Shown: positions 1 to 10,441 of the stretch, piece by piece
Layout: each line of letters starts with the position of its first letter
How positions within the stretch are numbered: position 1 is the first letter of the stretch
Notes under the pieces: generated by a model
Told to the model about the DNA's origin: nothing
Database searches by the model: none
The model's input: the letters and a program-made list of their open reading frames with translations, nothing else
Source of the DNA: Spirogloea muscicola
Lineage: Eukaryota > Streptophyta > Zygnematophyceae > Spirogloeales > Spirogloeaceae
Reading direction: 5' to 3'
Assembly (NCBI GenBank): GCA_009602725.1
Contig: WELB01000164.1
Location: 311,183-323,959 of the forward strand
Length of the DNA stretch: 12,777 bases
Program-made: the position numbers and the translations under genes

Positions 1-45
1 CGGCGGCTGAAGCGGCGGCGTCGGCGGCGAGGATTGGACAGGGCC

Positions 46-3000
46 ATGGCGGACTGGCGGCGGCCTTATGACAGGGGCATCCCGCCGGCGCCGCCGCCGG
101 GCCCGTGGCAGCCGCACGGCGGCGGCCCGCATCCTCTGGCCGCGCCGCCGCCGCCACCGCCGCCGCAGCAGTACAGCGCAGCGCTGCTGCCGCCGCGGTT
201 GCTCGGCGCAGAGCCGAGCTCCTCATGGCGGCCCTCGCCGGTCGTCGCATGGAGCTCGCCACCGCCGCAGCTCTTTCCGCCACCCGCGCCGCAGTCGCCG
301 GGGCTTCACGACGGCTGGCGCCACAGCCACGGCGGCTGGCGGCAGCCAGCGCCGCCGCCAGCGCCGCAGCGGTCACCGCAGGAGCTGCATCGTCCGCTCG
401 GCTGGCCGACGGTGCCGCCGCGCTTCCAGCAGCTCGCGCCGGCCCGGCCGCCGCCGCCTGCGCTGGCTGCCATCCCTGCGACAAGAACGTCGGCGGCCAT
501 GACGGTGAGGATCTAAAAATTTGGCTAATTGCTGCAATGCAGCTCCTGGTTGGTACGCTCTAAGTTTTATGGATTCAGGGGTTAGGGGTTTAGGGTTTAG
601 GTTAGGGTTCCCCTCCTTTCAATTAGTACCAGGACTTGGTCTATTAGCCTCAGAGACTTCTCCATGCTGTATCTTAGTACCCGTGCCAGAATCCCACTTA
701 GAGTCGGGACGCGTCAACAAGCCTCGGAGAAGCCCTTGCTTGCCATGCGGCTTACTTGTGCTTGGAGCATGAGCCATGGTACGCAGACTGGGTCCTCACC
801 AGTGGATGGCACGCCGCGTGAGCTGACGTCATTCAGGCAGCAGACAAGCACTGCCAGCAGCCACGACTCAAGCAGCAGGTTCACCATCAGCTCAATGATG
901 CTTGACAATAAACAGAGATTCACCTGCATTGCTGATAGAGCTTTGCAAGGGACAGTGGAGGTTTGTGGCAAGGATGTGCTTAACCACTTCTTACAATAAT
1001 GGACAGGCTTGCAGCCAATCTGTGAGCAGTCTGTGAGCAACATAGTTACTGCAGAGCCTCTCCATCCTCAGCTTAAGGAGTACGAAATACTTTCTCTACT
1101 TGGTTATGAACAGTTGTACGACTGTCAGCAGATTTGGTATCACCAGCAAATTTGAGGAGGACAAGCGTTGGAAAAAGCCCGCTGTTGAGGAGCTGGTCGT
1201 TGATGGCACACGGATGCTGAACCTGCTCAAGGCTGTGTACGCCTAGATCTCTACTGTATCCTCATCTGTAGTGGTCCTGCTCTCGCTTGAAGTTGCTTGA
1301 CTGTCAACGTATGCGCCAACCAGTCCAAGACTCACCTTTAAGTAACAGTCATTCTTGTTTCATGTTCTTTTTCCAATCCATGGCAAACTGCTGGACGATG
1401 CGTAGGTATTAGCATATGGTACAGTCAGACGATCTGCCCATTTTCAGAGCTCTATTTCCTTCACTGCAATATGTTTCACTTGCAGGTTGCGGGATCTGGA
1501 TGCGACAGCAGCAGCTGCAGACACTACGGATGCCGCCACGTCAACCCATGCAAGTACTGGAGCAAGTGTTGGTCCTAGGCCAGTCACATCAGATGTACCA
1601 CAAGGCGAAGTCTCAAAGCCGAGGATGGAGAAACTCTCTCAGACAGAACTTGCACTTAAACTGGATGCTGCGAAAGATTTAGAGCAGCATTTACTTGATG
1701 TTCTGGAGAAACTCGAGGGGGCAACGGGAAGGAAGGAAGGAGAGAGCAGTGATCAGCTGAGGTTGCATGAAGTCAGCAGCTGGGAGGAGTTAAAGAGGAG
1801 GCGGCACAAGTTGCTGAGAAATCGCTTAAGGCGTAAGAAGCTGCGGAGGAGAGCTGCTGTTGGGCGTAGCCAGGTCTGTCATGGTCTGCTCGACTTACAA
1901 TCACTGTCATCACACGTCCCAGTAACCTAGTCCTTGTAATTGCTGATGGAGACTTCATGCTGGGACTGCCTGCAAGGTTTGGATTTGATCATAAGCCTTT
2001 GGTGATCCAGGAGAAGAACAAATTTGATGAGGCAGATCAGAAAGCAGATCAATGGCGAGCACAGCAGATTGCTAAGGACATTGCCCTACGGAAGGTAATA
2101 ATTTTCTTGACTACTAGTGAAAGTCTGCAGTCAAAGGACAGCTTGAATGCATCAGCAACACTTCTTGTGATTGAGAGCATGACACGAAGTTTGATAGCTG
2201 CAACCCATATTAGCTCCACAGGACATAAAGAGGAGATGAGAGCAACAAGCACCGAGCCTAGGTTTGCATTCTGGCTGCATACATGCTGCTGAGCTACCTG
2301 TGCCCCACCTGATGATGACTGTCAAGTATGTATCACAACCCTCATGGATGATGCAGATGCAGCACATGAAGCAAGTTGCTGCTGACAAAGCTCGTGAGGA
2401 CAGGCTTCAACTGGAGGAAGAGGTCTGCAGACACTCTATAGCATTTCATATATTAGCACTGAATGTGCACAGTCACCTATTGCTGATGAGATGGCGTCCA
2501 TTAGTTTAGTGCTTATGGCCAGCTGCTCTTTGGGCAGAGATCTTGACCCTCATGTTGGCAATTTACTGAGCCCATCTTAATGATCATGACACGGCATCTA
2601 GCACCTCACCCAAAGAGGTATCTGATTCCAAGTTACTGCCTTTCTGCCACACAGCTGGAGATGATGCTGATGGTTGAGAAGCTGCAGGAGCTGCGACATC
2701 TTCGGGTGGAAAAGCTTCGACGCCAAGGTTGGGCCTCCACAGCGCTCATGCAACTCGGCTGCAACTCCTGTCCAAAGTGTTTCTGAACAAGCAAAGGCGG
2801 CACACTGACTTCTTTAATGCAGCTGGTGTGGCCTACCTAGTGCATCTTGTGCAATGCTACCAGATGTCACTTGCAGGTGGAGGTAGATCCTGGCTGGCTC
2901 ACTTTGTTGGAACTTATAAGGCATTAGCATTTGGGAGATGCACAAAAACAAGAATTGTAGATGCTGTAGACATTTTCCTGATGAAGTGACTTGGGCAGGT

Positions 3001-4092
3001 CATCTCCTTCCTGAGGAGGATGACAACTTCCTGGCACGGGTACAAGCATCCGTGGAAGAGGAGGAACAGCGTGCAGCTGGCAACGACTTGCTGGAGGAGC
3101 GGCAGACGGGGTCCCAGGAGCTTACGCGAGATAGTGAAGTTGGAGAAGGAGGACCTCTGAGCACTTTGGGCGATGCTGCTGAGCACATAATTGATGGGCC
3201 AGAGGACGGTGACACCGAAGCAAGTCAAGCAGCGTCCACCCGTGAGCCTCAGGATGCTCAGGTCAACGCTTGCAAATCTTCTATCACAGTGGGTGGCTCT
3301 GAAGAGCCGGTAATGTCAGCATCAAGGCATGACGAAGAGGGGGAGAAGGGCTCCATAAGCAGGCATGCAGTGGAGGGTGCTGGTGGTGAAACCGAAGTTG
3401 GTGGCAAGCCACTCATGGGTATAAGTGAAGCAAGAGAAGCTGACGGTGTGGACAAGGAGGTGGATGATCACTGCCTACCAGCTCCCTTTCAAGCTTATTA
3501 CTTTGGTAGCACCACCAGCCTTGCTTCATTGATCGAGGTGTGGCTCTCACCTGCCTCTGCTTGTTTTGAAAGTTGCACAAGCCTTGTGTTTCATTGGGGC
3601 TGTGTCAACAGCGTGTCAGGTGTTGCAGGTCTTGCAGCATAGGTACGTTTGACGGAGTTGTATGTCCATCTAGAAGCTAAGGTTCTGATTTGCTTCTTTG
3701 CTTGCTGATTCCCAATGATTATACTTGTGACGTTGACTCATGATTTATCAATCCAGGTACGAAAACAATGGGATGCTTACATTGTCTCAAATGGCAGGTA
3801 TCCATATTCATCATAACTCATAACAGATTGATTTGCAAGATGGTTTTCAATTTGGCTGACAAGCATCCATGACTTGAGATTGTATCTTTGTCATTGGTTC
3901 AGCCCAAGTTAGTTAGGGAGGATGGACATGTCACATTGTGCATATAGAGGTCTCACTAACAGGCTTGCTTGCCTTTATGCTTGTGGCAGCCGTATCCCTC
4001 CTCATTGGGTGGACGTATCGCCTCCTTCAGATGCCACATGGGCTTCTTTTCTGATCAAGGAAGAGAATGTCTTCCCTGCATTGTCTGACTAA
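46..4092 (+). CDS. PDCD7: U11/U12 small nuclear ribonucleoprotein 59 kDa protein (PDCD7-like), 9 exons
   Basis: The family is a component of the U11/U12 di-snRNP, which recognises U12-type introns in the nucleus. My exon model is 46-504, 1055-1236, 1486-1873, 2011-2094, 2363-2422, 2655-2727, 2999-3537, 3757-3797 and 3990-4092, with all phases agreeing, giving about 642 residues (human PDCD7 is about 485). Residues 1-153 are extremely Pro-rich, as in PDCD7. A charged helical middle follows, with blocks KADQWRAQQIAKDIALRK and LRVEKLRRQG joined across an intron to HLLPEEDDNFLARVQ. An acidic low-complexity linker (about residues 440-570) precedes the conserved C-terminal blocks PFQAYYFGSTTSLASLIE, VRKQWDAYIV and GSRIPPHWV, then DATWASFL and the stop. 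The start is the ATG in context GGGCCATGG. Exon 2 is the weak point: only its 3' half (TSKFEEDKRWKKP onward) looks coding, so its acceptor may be wrong or an exon may be missing in 505-1054. Identity rests on motif order recalled from the family. Confidence 0.82.
505..1054 (+). other. First intron of the U11/U12-59K gene (possibly hiding one exon)
   Basis: The donor is GTGAGG after exon 1 (phase 0) and the best phase-matched acceptor is ACTGCAG at 1048-1054. The stretch is less GC-rich than exon 1 and contains telomere-like DNA near its 5' end. A long open frame covers 664-999, but I recognise no conserved block in it. A small exon here is therefore possible but not shown. Confidence 0.5.
577..609 (+). 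repeat. Plant-type telomere-like repeat (interstitial)
   Basis: Degenerate tandem copies of TTAGGG and TTTAGGG units read on the plus strand, with some units shortened or carrying an extra G. They lie in the first intron of the U11/U12-59K gene. TTTAGGG is the typical telomere unit of plants and many green algae. Only about four to five units are present, so this is an interstitial remnant and not a chromosome end. Confidence 0.75.
3798..3989 (+). other. Last intron of the U11/U12-59K gene, with U12-like donor
   Basis: The intron starts GTATCCAT and ends GGCAG. It splits a Ser codon (AG|C) that joins SNG to SRIPPHWV, the expected family sequence. The U12-type donor consensus is (A/G)TATCCTT, so this donor differs at one position. 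A CTCACTAAC element ends about 30 nt before the acceptor, a distance more typical of U2-type introns. The intron boundaries are firm; the splicing class is not. Confidence 0.7.
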
Positions 4093-5423
4093 GAAAAGGA
4101 ATTTGTTAAATCAAAGTAGAGCTGCTTACAGTCAAGCATGCTGTTATGGAGCAGTCCTCACTTGCTTTCAATGTCACGAGGCATAGATTGCCAACTCAAG
4201 TGACTGAACTTGAGCTCAGCCCTCTGTGCTCTGCTCCTGTGCTGTCTTTGCCTACTTATGCAGCTGTTGGCAAATCGGGCTACCCCTACCCTACTATTAC
4301 TTCCTCCTAGCTGCTTCTCTCTCGGCCTTGTCTGAGGCTGGCATTGAGGGGGGGGCATCTGCTAATACTTTGGCCAGCAGAAGCCATCACTCCCAGGTGG
4401 CCAAATGACAGGGCAAGATAAGCTGTTGAATGCCGAGTGTTCTTCTTTATACGCTCTCATCTCTTGTATCCCTATACAACCAATATGCTCTCATCTCTTG
4501 TATCCCTATACAACCATATGCTAGTGTGCTCCTTTACACGCTCTCATCTCTTGTATCCCTTTTATCGTCGTCGTCGGCAAAGTCCTGGTTGTGACCCCAG
4601 AATTGCTTGCTCATCTTTACAGCTTTATTGCATGATCGGTGGATCTTGCTCTACTTAACCTTAGGAGCACTCCATTTTATGTTAATGGCTTCTGCCTTCC
4701 AATGCAGGGCCCGTGATGCTTGCTTGTTCCTGTTATTCCGCACATTCTTGAACGACATTTGAAAAAGCTTGTGCGTTAACTGGGACCAAGGAAGTGGAAA
4801 TGTCTTCACACATTTCTCTAGCTTATAATAGGAATGGTTCAGGTCTTACGTGTCTATCAGGTATGAGCAAAGCTGTAGTTATATTGTACTGCGAGGTCTA
4901 GTCAGTGGCGCATAGTTTGTCGCCTTGGACACCCCACCTCCACTGAATGCATCAGATGAGACATGTCAAGCAACACAGGCTAAGAAGCCCTCTGTGGTCT
5001 CTGTGGACAATGAGCTGCTGTCTTGACCACATCCACCTCCTTATGGTGATCTTACATACAAAAACCAGCGATCACCTAAGTCTTGAGATCCAGTGGAATT
5101 TGCAGGATGAGCTCCTGCTAAACAACCATCATCCTCCAGAATGTCATTGTTAAACTTTGCGAGCTTGTGGCCTCTGCTCCCACAGATCCTGACTGAACGC
5201 AACGAATGTGCATATAGACAACAGTAGCTACTCAACTTAACCAGGCCTTGAGTGACATTTGTTTGTACAGGTCCACCAATATCACACAGCCTAGATTCTC
5301 AAGCAAATGGGCAACCTTGGCGAGCTGTCTTCTCCTTCATACTAACAGCTCACTGCTCGTCCTAAAAGCCTATCACAAGCCTGCCACAATGCTGCTCTTC
5401 ATTAAGTCACAGTCTAGTCATCG
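4093..5423. other. Convergent intergenic region between the 59K gene and the glycosyltransferase gene
   Basis: This stretch holds the 3' untranslated regions of two genes that face each other. The open frames inside it are short, have no recognisable motifs and have no plausible exon chain. It contains a thrice-repeated motif near 4453-4560 and a GTC run near 4565-4578. I find no RNA gene and no clear AATAAA signal close to either stop codon. Confidence 0.7.
4453..4560. repeat. Three copies of a 21-bp motif
   Basis: The motif begins GCTCTCATCTCTTG and continues TATCCCT. It occurs at 4453-4473, 4487-4507 and 4540-4560. The first two copies also share the following ATACAACCA and form a tandem with a 34-bp period. 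The third copy is 53 bp further on, after an interrupted unit. It lies in gene-free DNA, and I see no open frame or known element that explains it. Confidence 0.8.
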
Positions 5424-8010
5424 TTAGCACACTCTCAATTCGGCTTTTAACGCCTGCACTGTGTGCCAGTTGAGGACCGGCGAGAGCAGGGCGGCGGCCA
5501 GCCCCGGCCGGCCGGCCTGCACCAGGGCGTCCAGCGTGGGCCGCAGGCTCTCCTCGTTCAGGAGGCCGCCCAACGTGAGCAGCGCCCAGAGGCCCTCATG
5601 CAGCGGCGTCATCTGGATCATCAGCCTCACGTCAAGTGTCGGGTGCTTCCGGTAGAATCGTAAGCCATTACGACCGCGCTGCCTCTCCTGCAGGCGCCCC
5701 AAACGCCATAAGTACATGCCATCAAGCTGCACCCATACTTGTATGATGCGAGGCTCTCAAGGTCTGAAGTCCTGGGTGGATGTATGACGCGAGCTGCCAA
5801 GGTGGTCATCAAGGCCGATGCCCAGACCTACATTTTTAGCATGACACTTTCAAACCCAATACCCGCTGCATTCCTGTGCTAGACGTCCCTTTACCTCAAC
5901 TAGTAACATGGCCTTTACCATCAATAGTGGCAGGAGTGACCACATGAAATACATAGTTCGTTAATGACAGCCTCGGTCTTGCTTGTGAGCAAAGATCGTC
6001 AATAGACAAGCCAGCTGTCCTCACCTGCTCGATGAGCTTGGGTAGCTGGTCAACTGAGAAAGCAGGGTGCCAATGGTAGCCGACGGCCGCTGGGCACGGC
6101 TGTATTCGTGCGCCCTGCTTCTTCAGCCTCACTGCCAACGATCCGAGATGGCACAGAATGAGTGCAAATGTAAGTATCATTTCCAACTTCACCGACAGCC
6201 TCAATTAGTGCCTGCATGCTGGTTGATCCCAGGAAATTGCTCTTTGCTGAGGCTTTTGTGATGTACTGCTGTAATCTCTGGCAATCTGGTGATACTTCAG
6301 GTGCTGTGTGCAAGACATAAGGCTTTACAATATGATGCCAAGAGTGCAAGCCCTAGCTACATGTCTGCATTACTGTAGTGCAAATAATTGAACAGCTTTG
6401 GTCAACCTAGCCATATCCAGACACAAGGTGGCGAGAGGAAGCTGATTGCAGCTGCACACACCTCCCAGCTCCAAGTCCTCCCATCCGTACTCGCTGAAAT
6501 CCGCGTCGAATGGGCCCTGTGAGCCGGGCCCGAGTAGCGCCCCGGCCATCAGCAAGCGCCGCTTGGAGATTGCGACGTTGCCTGTCGCAAAGAATGCTGC
6601 TGAAAGATCCTGCACATTTCCATCCAAGCCCACGACACAGCAGCTCAGAGTTGCTCCCATTAGCTCATCAAGTGGCGAGTGTTAATGGCAGTACACGCCT
6701 TCCTTTGACTGGACTTGGTGAGGAAGGCCTGGTGCAATCAATCAATCACCGTGAGTTTGTATGGCTCCGCTGTAGGGTCCTCGAAGTTGGACGTGTTGAC
6801 AACGTGCCCATAGGTGAAGGCACGGTCGTCGCCATCTCTCTTATATGCTGCCGCCCCCGTACAGCTAGCTTTAAGATACATGCTGCTATTGCTCCAACTT
6901 GACAACGCTTGCAAGACCTTCACTCCAGCAGCATAAGGCTGCAGCTAATTGATTATCAGTTGCTCTCAATGCCAACTTGACGGAGCTTTATATGTGGGGT
7001 TGAATGTGATAGCAGTATACAGTCGTACCAGATTGAAGAGCTCGGGCGTGGGAGCTCAGGAAGGTGGGCGTCACGACCAGGTCCGAGTCGATGAAGACGA
7101 TTGTGGCGCCCCGCGCCTCTAGCAGGCCGCTGGCAGCGGCCATCAGATGCACCGCGTTGCTGCAAATGAACTCATAAGCCCAGGTCCTAACAGCAAGTCG
7201 TAGGTGCTAAACACCTGGAATTTGATATATTAATTGTTTGATAATGTAAGCATCACCATCCGCATGGGCTGCAGCCTACCTGCAACGCCGAGGTTGCGGG
7301 CGGCTGTGGCGCCGGCGTGGGCCTGCCGCAGCAGCCGGACGTGGGAGTACTCCACGGCATTCGCCTCTAAGTGCTCCACGGTGCCGTCCTCGGAGCCATC
7401 ATCGACGACGACCACTGTGCGGAGGCGCAGAGGCCCCCAGCCGAGCTACGTCAGGCCCAGCCGCAACTATTGCCTTAACTCTTAGGGTTTAGGGTTAAGA
7501 GTTTTGCATTAGGGTTTAGGGCTCAACTCCATATGCGGCTGTGGTTGAGAAGTCACATGTGGATAAGGTGTCATCAAGCTAAGCACTAGGCTAAGTGTCA
7601 ATTAGTCTGCTAAGTGTGTACATTAAGGTCGCGGGCGCCGGACCTTCGTAGGAGGCGACGCCGTCGGCGGCGGCGCAGCCCTGGCGCTCGAGCGCCGCCA
7701 GGCACTTGCGCAGGATCGGGAGGCGGTTGTACGTCGGGATGACCACGCTCCAGAGGCCGGCGTGGCCGACTTGCGACGGCGGCGGCGGCTGCGCCGCATC
7801 CTCCGCCGCCGCCGCCGCCGCCGCCGCCGCTGGCTTCGGGCGGCTCGACGGGCGCAGCCGCCTGGATCTCCGCGTCGCAGCCGACTTGGGGACCCCCGCC
7901 GGCCGCATCGTCGGCTTTGAGCAGCGGCTGCGCGAGCGAGTCGGCCGGCGGCGCCGCCGCGGCGGCGGCGCCGCCAGGNCGGCGGCGGCGGCCGCGCACC
8001 CCGCCTGCAT
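5424..8010 (-). CDS. Family 2 glycosyltransferase (GT2, GT-A fold), 7 exons
   Basis: GT2 enzymes transfer a sugar from a nucleotide-sugar donor; the substrate here cannot be told. Exons on the minus strand are 8010-7644, 7414-7280, 7118-7029, 6847-6750, 6609-6462, 6131-6025 and 5687-5424. The phases agree throughout and give 402 residues. The core begins WSVVIPTYNR (87-96), then YEVVVVDDGSEDG across the first splice junction (DDGS 127-130), ATAARNLGVA, the FIDSD metal-binding DxD (176-180), TGNVAISKRRLL, and YGWEDLELG with the catalytic-type ED (274-275). VGYHWHPAF, FYRKHPT and LMIQMTPLHEGLW complete a C-terminal extension that I associate with cyanobacterial GT2 proteins. The first 80 residues are rich in Ala, Arg, Ser and Pro and almost free of acidic residues, which would suit a plastid transit peptide (inference). 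The ATG at 8010 is the first in frame. The acceptor of exon 4 is the least certain junction, and one N at 7979 leaves a residue unknown. Confidence 0.87.
7483..7521 (+). repeat. Second telomere-like repeat, in the glycosyltransferase first intron
   Basis: Two short TTAGGGTTTAGGG blocks are separated by about 14 bp. The first sits between inverted arms AACTCTT (7478-7484) and AAGAGTT (about 7497-7503). It falls within the intron between exons 1 and 2 of the minus-strand glycosyltransferase gene. It is the same unit type as the stretch in the 59K gene. Confidence 0.7.
7803..7830. repeat. CCG trinucleotide repeat inside a coding exon
   Basis: About nine CCG units lie within the first exon of the glycosyltransferase gene. 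They encode an alanine run just before the EDAAQPPPP segment that precedes the catalytic domain. In another frame they would encode glycine. A length error here would shift the reading frame of everything upstream. Confidence 0.85.
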
Positions 8011-8439
8011 TGCCAAGGCCAAGGCCGGCGCCCGGGCCCGCGACTTGAGCCGCGCCCGCCGGCGGCGGAGGAGGGGGGTTAGCTAACGGGCTCAGATGAA
8101 TTAAGCTAGGCCTACACACGAAATTTCGTTAACTGGAAGTTAGCGTGTGCGGAGGTTAGCTCAATATTCCTTAGCCTGGAAATTGGTATCGTAAGGGGAA
8201 ACGTAGACGTGGCGTAGATATAATCTGACATGTAGCAAAGCTTATGCAACAGAAATGGGTTAGCGGGTGCGTGACCTTTAATTACGTTTCATGTCTTCTG
8301 CAGTTAGTCGCGGAGGAGTTCTAGTTAAGCTTAAGTTAAGCTGACCCTAGCGGTCCACAGACAGTATATATGTGTTTGAGAAGCAAAGTGCAGGGCAAGC
8401 TCTACGTGCAGCTAGCTCCTCTCGGGCAGCTGGGCCGCC
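8011..8439. promoter_or_regulatory. Shared divergent promoter region
   Basis: This is the interval between the start codons of the minus-strand glycosyltransferase and the plus-strand membrane protein. It is mostly AT-rich, unlike the flanking exons. It contains several GTTAGC or TTAGC elements (for example near 8078, 8140, 8155 and 8258), an inverted run around 8326-8342 (TTAAGCTTAAGTTAAGC), and TATATATG at about 8365-8372, some 70 bp before the plus-strand start. No promoter consensus is certain, so its role is inferred from gene orientation. Confidence 0.55.
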
Positions 8440-9993
<1,554 letters not shown>

Positions 9994-10441
9994 CGGCACC
10001 AGTAGCCTTTAGTCTATTCATATAACACTTTAAGCTCTTAGCCAATTGGATATTTGTTACTAGCACGTAACTCTTAGACACGGACTGCGCAGTCTCCATA
10101 CACCGCTACCAAGGTCGCCAGAGCACTTGGTATCACAGTTCTTGAGGACAAGACCATGTTTGCCGCCTTCAAAGCTTCACAGAAGCATAGGCGGCAAGAG
10201 CTATGGTCAGGACTACCAAAATTAGCTGCTTATATCAAGACTTGACCTCAATGTATTGCGTCATTTACTGCCTGCTTAAGGTCCTCCAAGCAATTGCGCA
10301 GTCCTCAGTAAAGCCAGTTGCAGCGGCACCACTGAGTTCTTAACACTGTCGCAGCGGACGTCCGTGGATGTAACAGCTCCTCACACTCGGTACGAGCCAA
10401 TGCAACTCTATGCCATTGCTTGATGAGTTGTGGCGGCAGCG
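9994..10441. other. Convergent intergenic region between the membrane protein and GCFC genes
   Basis: The two stop codons face each other across this stretch, so it must hold both 3' untranslated regions. I see no coding potential and no RNA gene. A TGTAA, the poly(A) signal used by many chlorophyte algae, occurs on the plus strand at 10369-10373. It is too short to be convincing by itself. Confidence 0.6.

Noticed and set aside
306-500. Minus-strand open frame opposite the Pro-rich exon
   Set aside because: It is a shadow of the GC-rich coding exon, with Gly/Cys/Arg-rich composition, no homology that I recognise and no supporting splice structure.
577-609. Telomere repeats as a chromosome end
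   Set aside because: Unique coding sequence flanks both sides and only a few degenerate units are present.
1257-1266. Another U12-like donor, GTATCCTCAT
   Set aside because: It lies after an in-frame stop, inside an intron whose GTACGC donor at 1237 already gives a phase-correct join.
2938-2998. Extension of the 59K seventh exon upstream (reading frame including HFPDEVTWAG)
   Set aside because: The nearby AG acceptors mostly do not fit the phase, whereas the acceptor at 2997-2998 joins RRQG directly to HLLPEEDD, as the family expects.
4093-5423. A hidden gene in the convergent region
   Set aside because: The open frames are short, codon use is not coding-like, and no chain of phase-matched exons or known motif emerges.
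5461-5663. Plus-strand open frames opposite the last glycosyltransferase exon
   Set aside because: They are shadows: the minus strand encodes clear GT2 C-terminal motifs through to a stop codon at 5424-5426.
7119-7165. Extension of the third glycosyltransferase exon upstream, which reads NAVHLMAAASGLLE in frame
   Set aside because: Its upstream AG acceptors do not match the phase of exon 2. The acceptor before 7118 matches the phase and gives RNLGVAEARGATIVFIDSD, with the normal GT2 spacing to the DxD motif.
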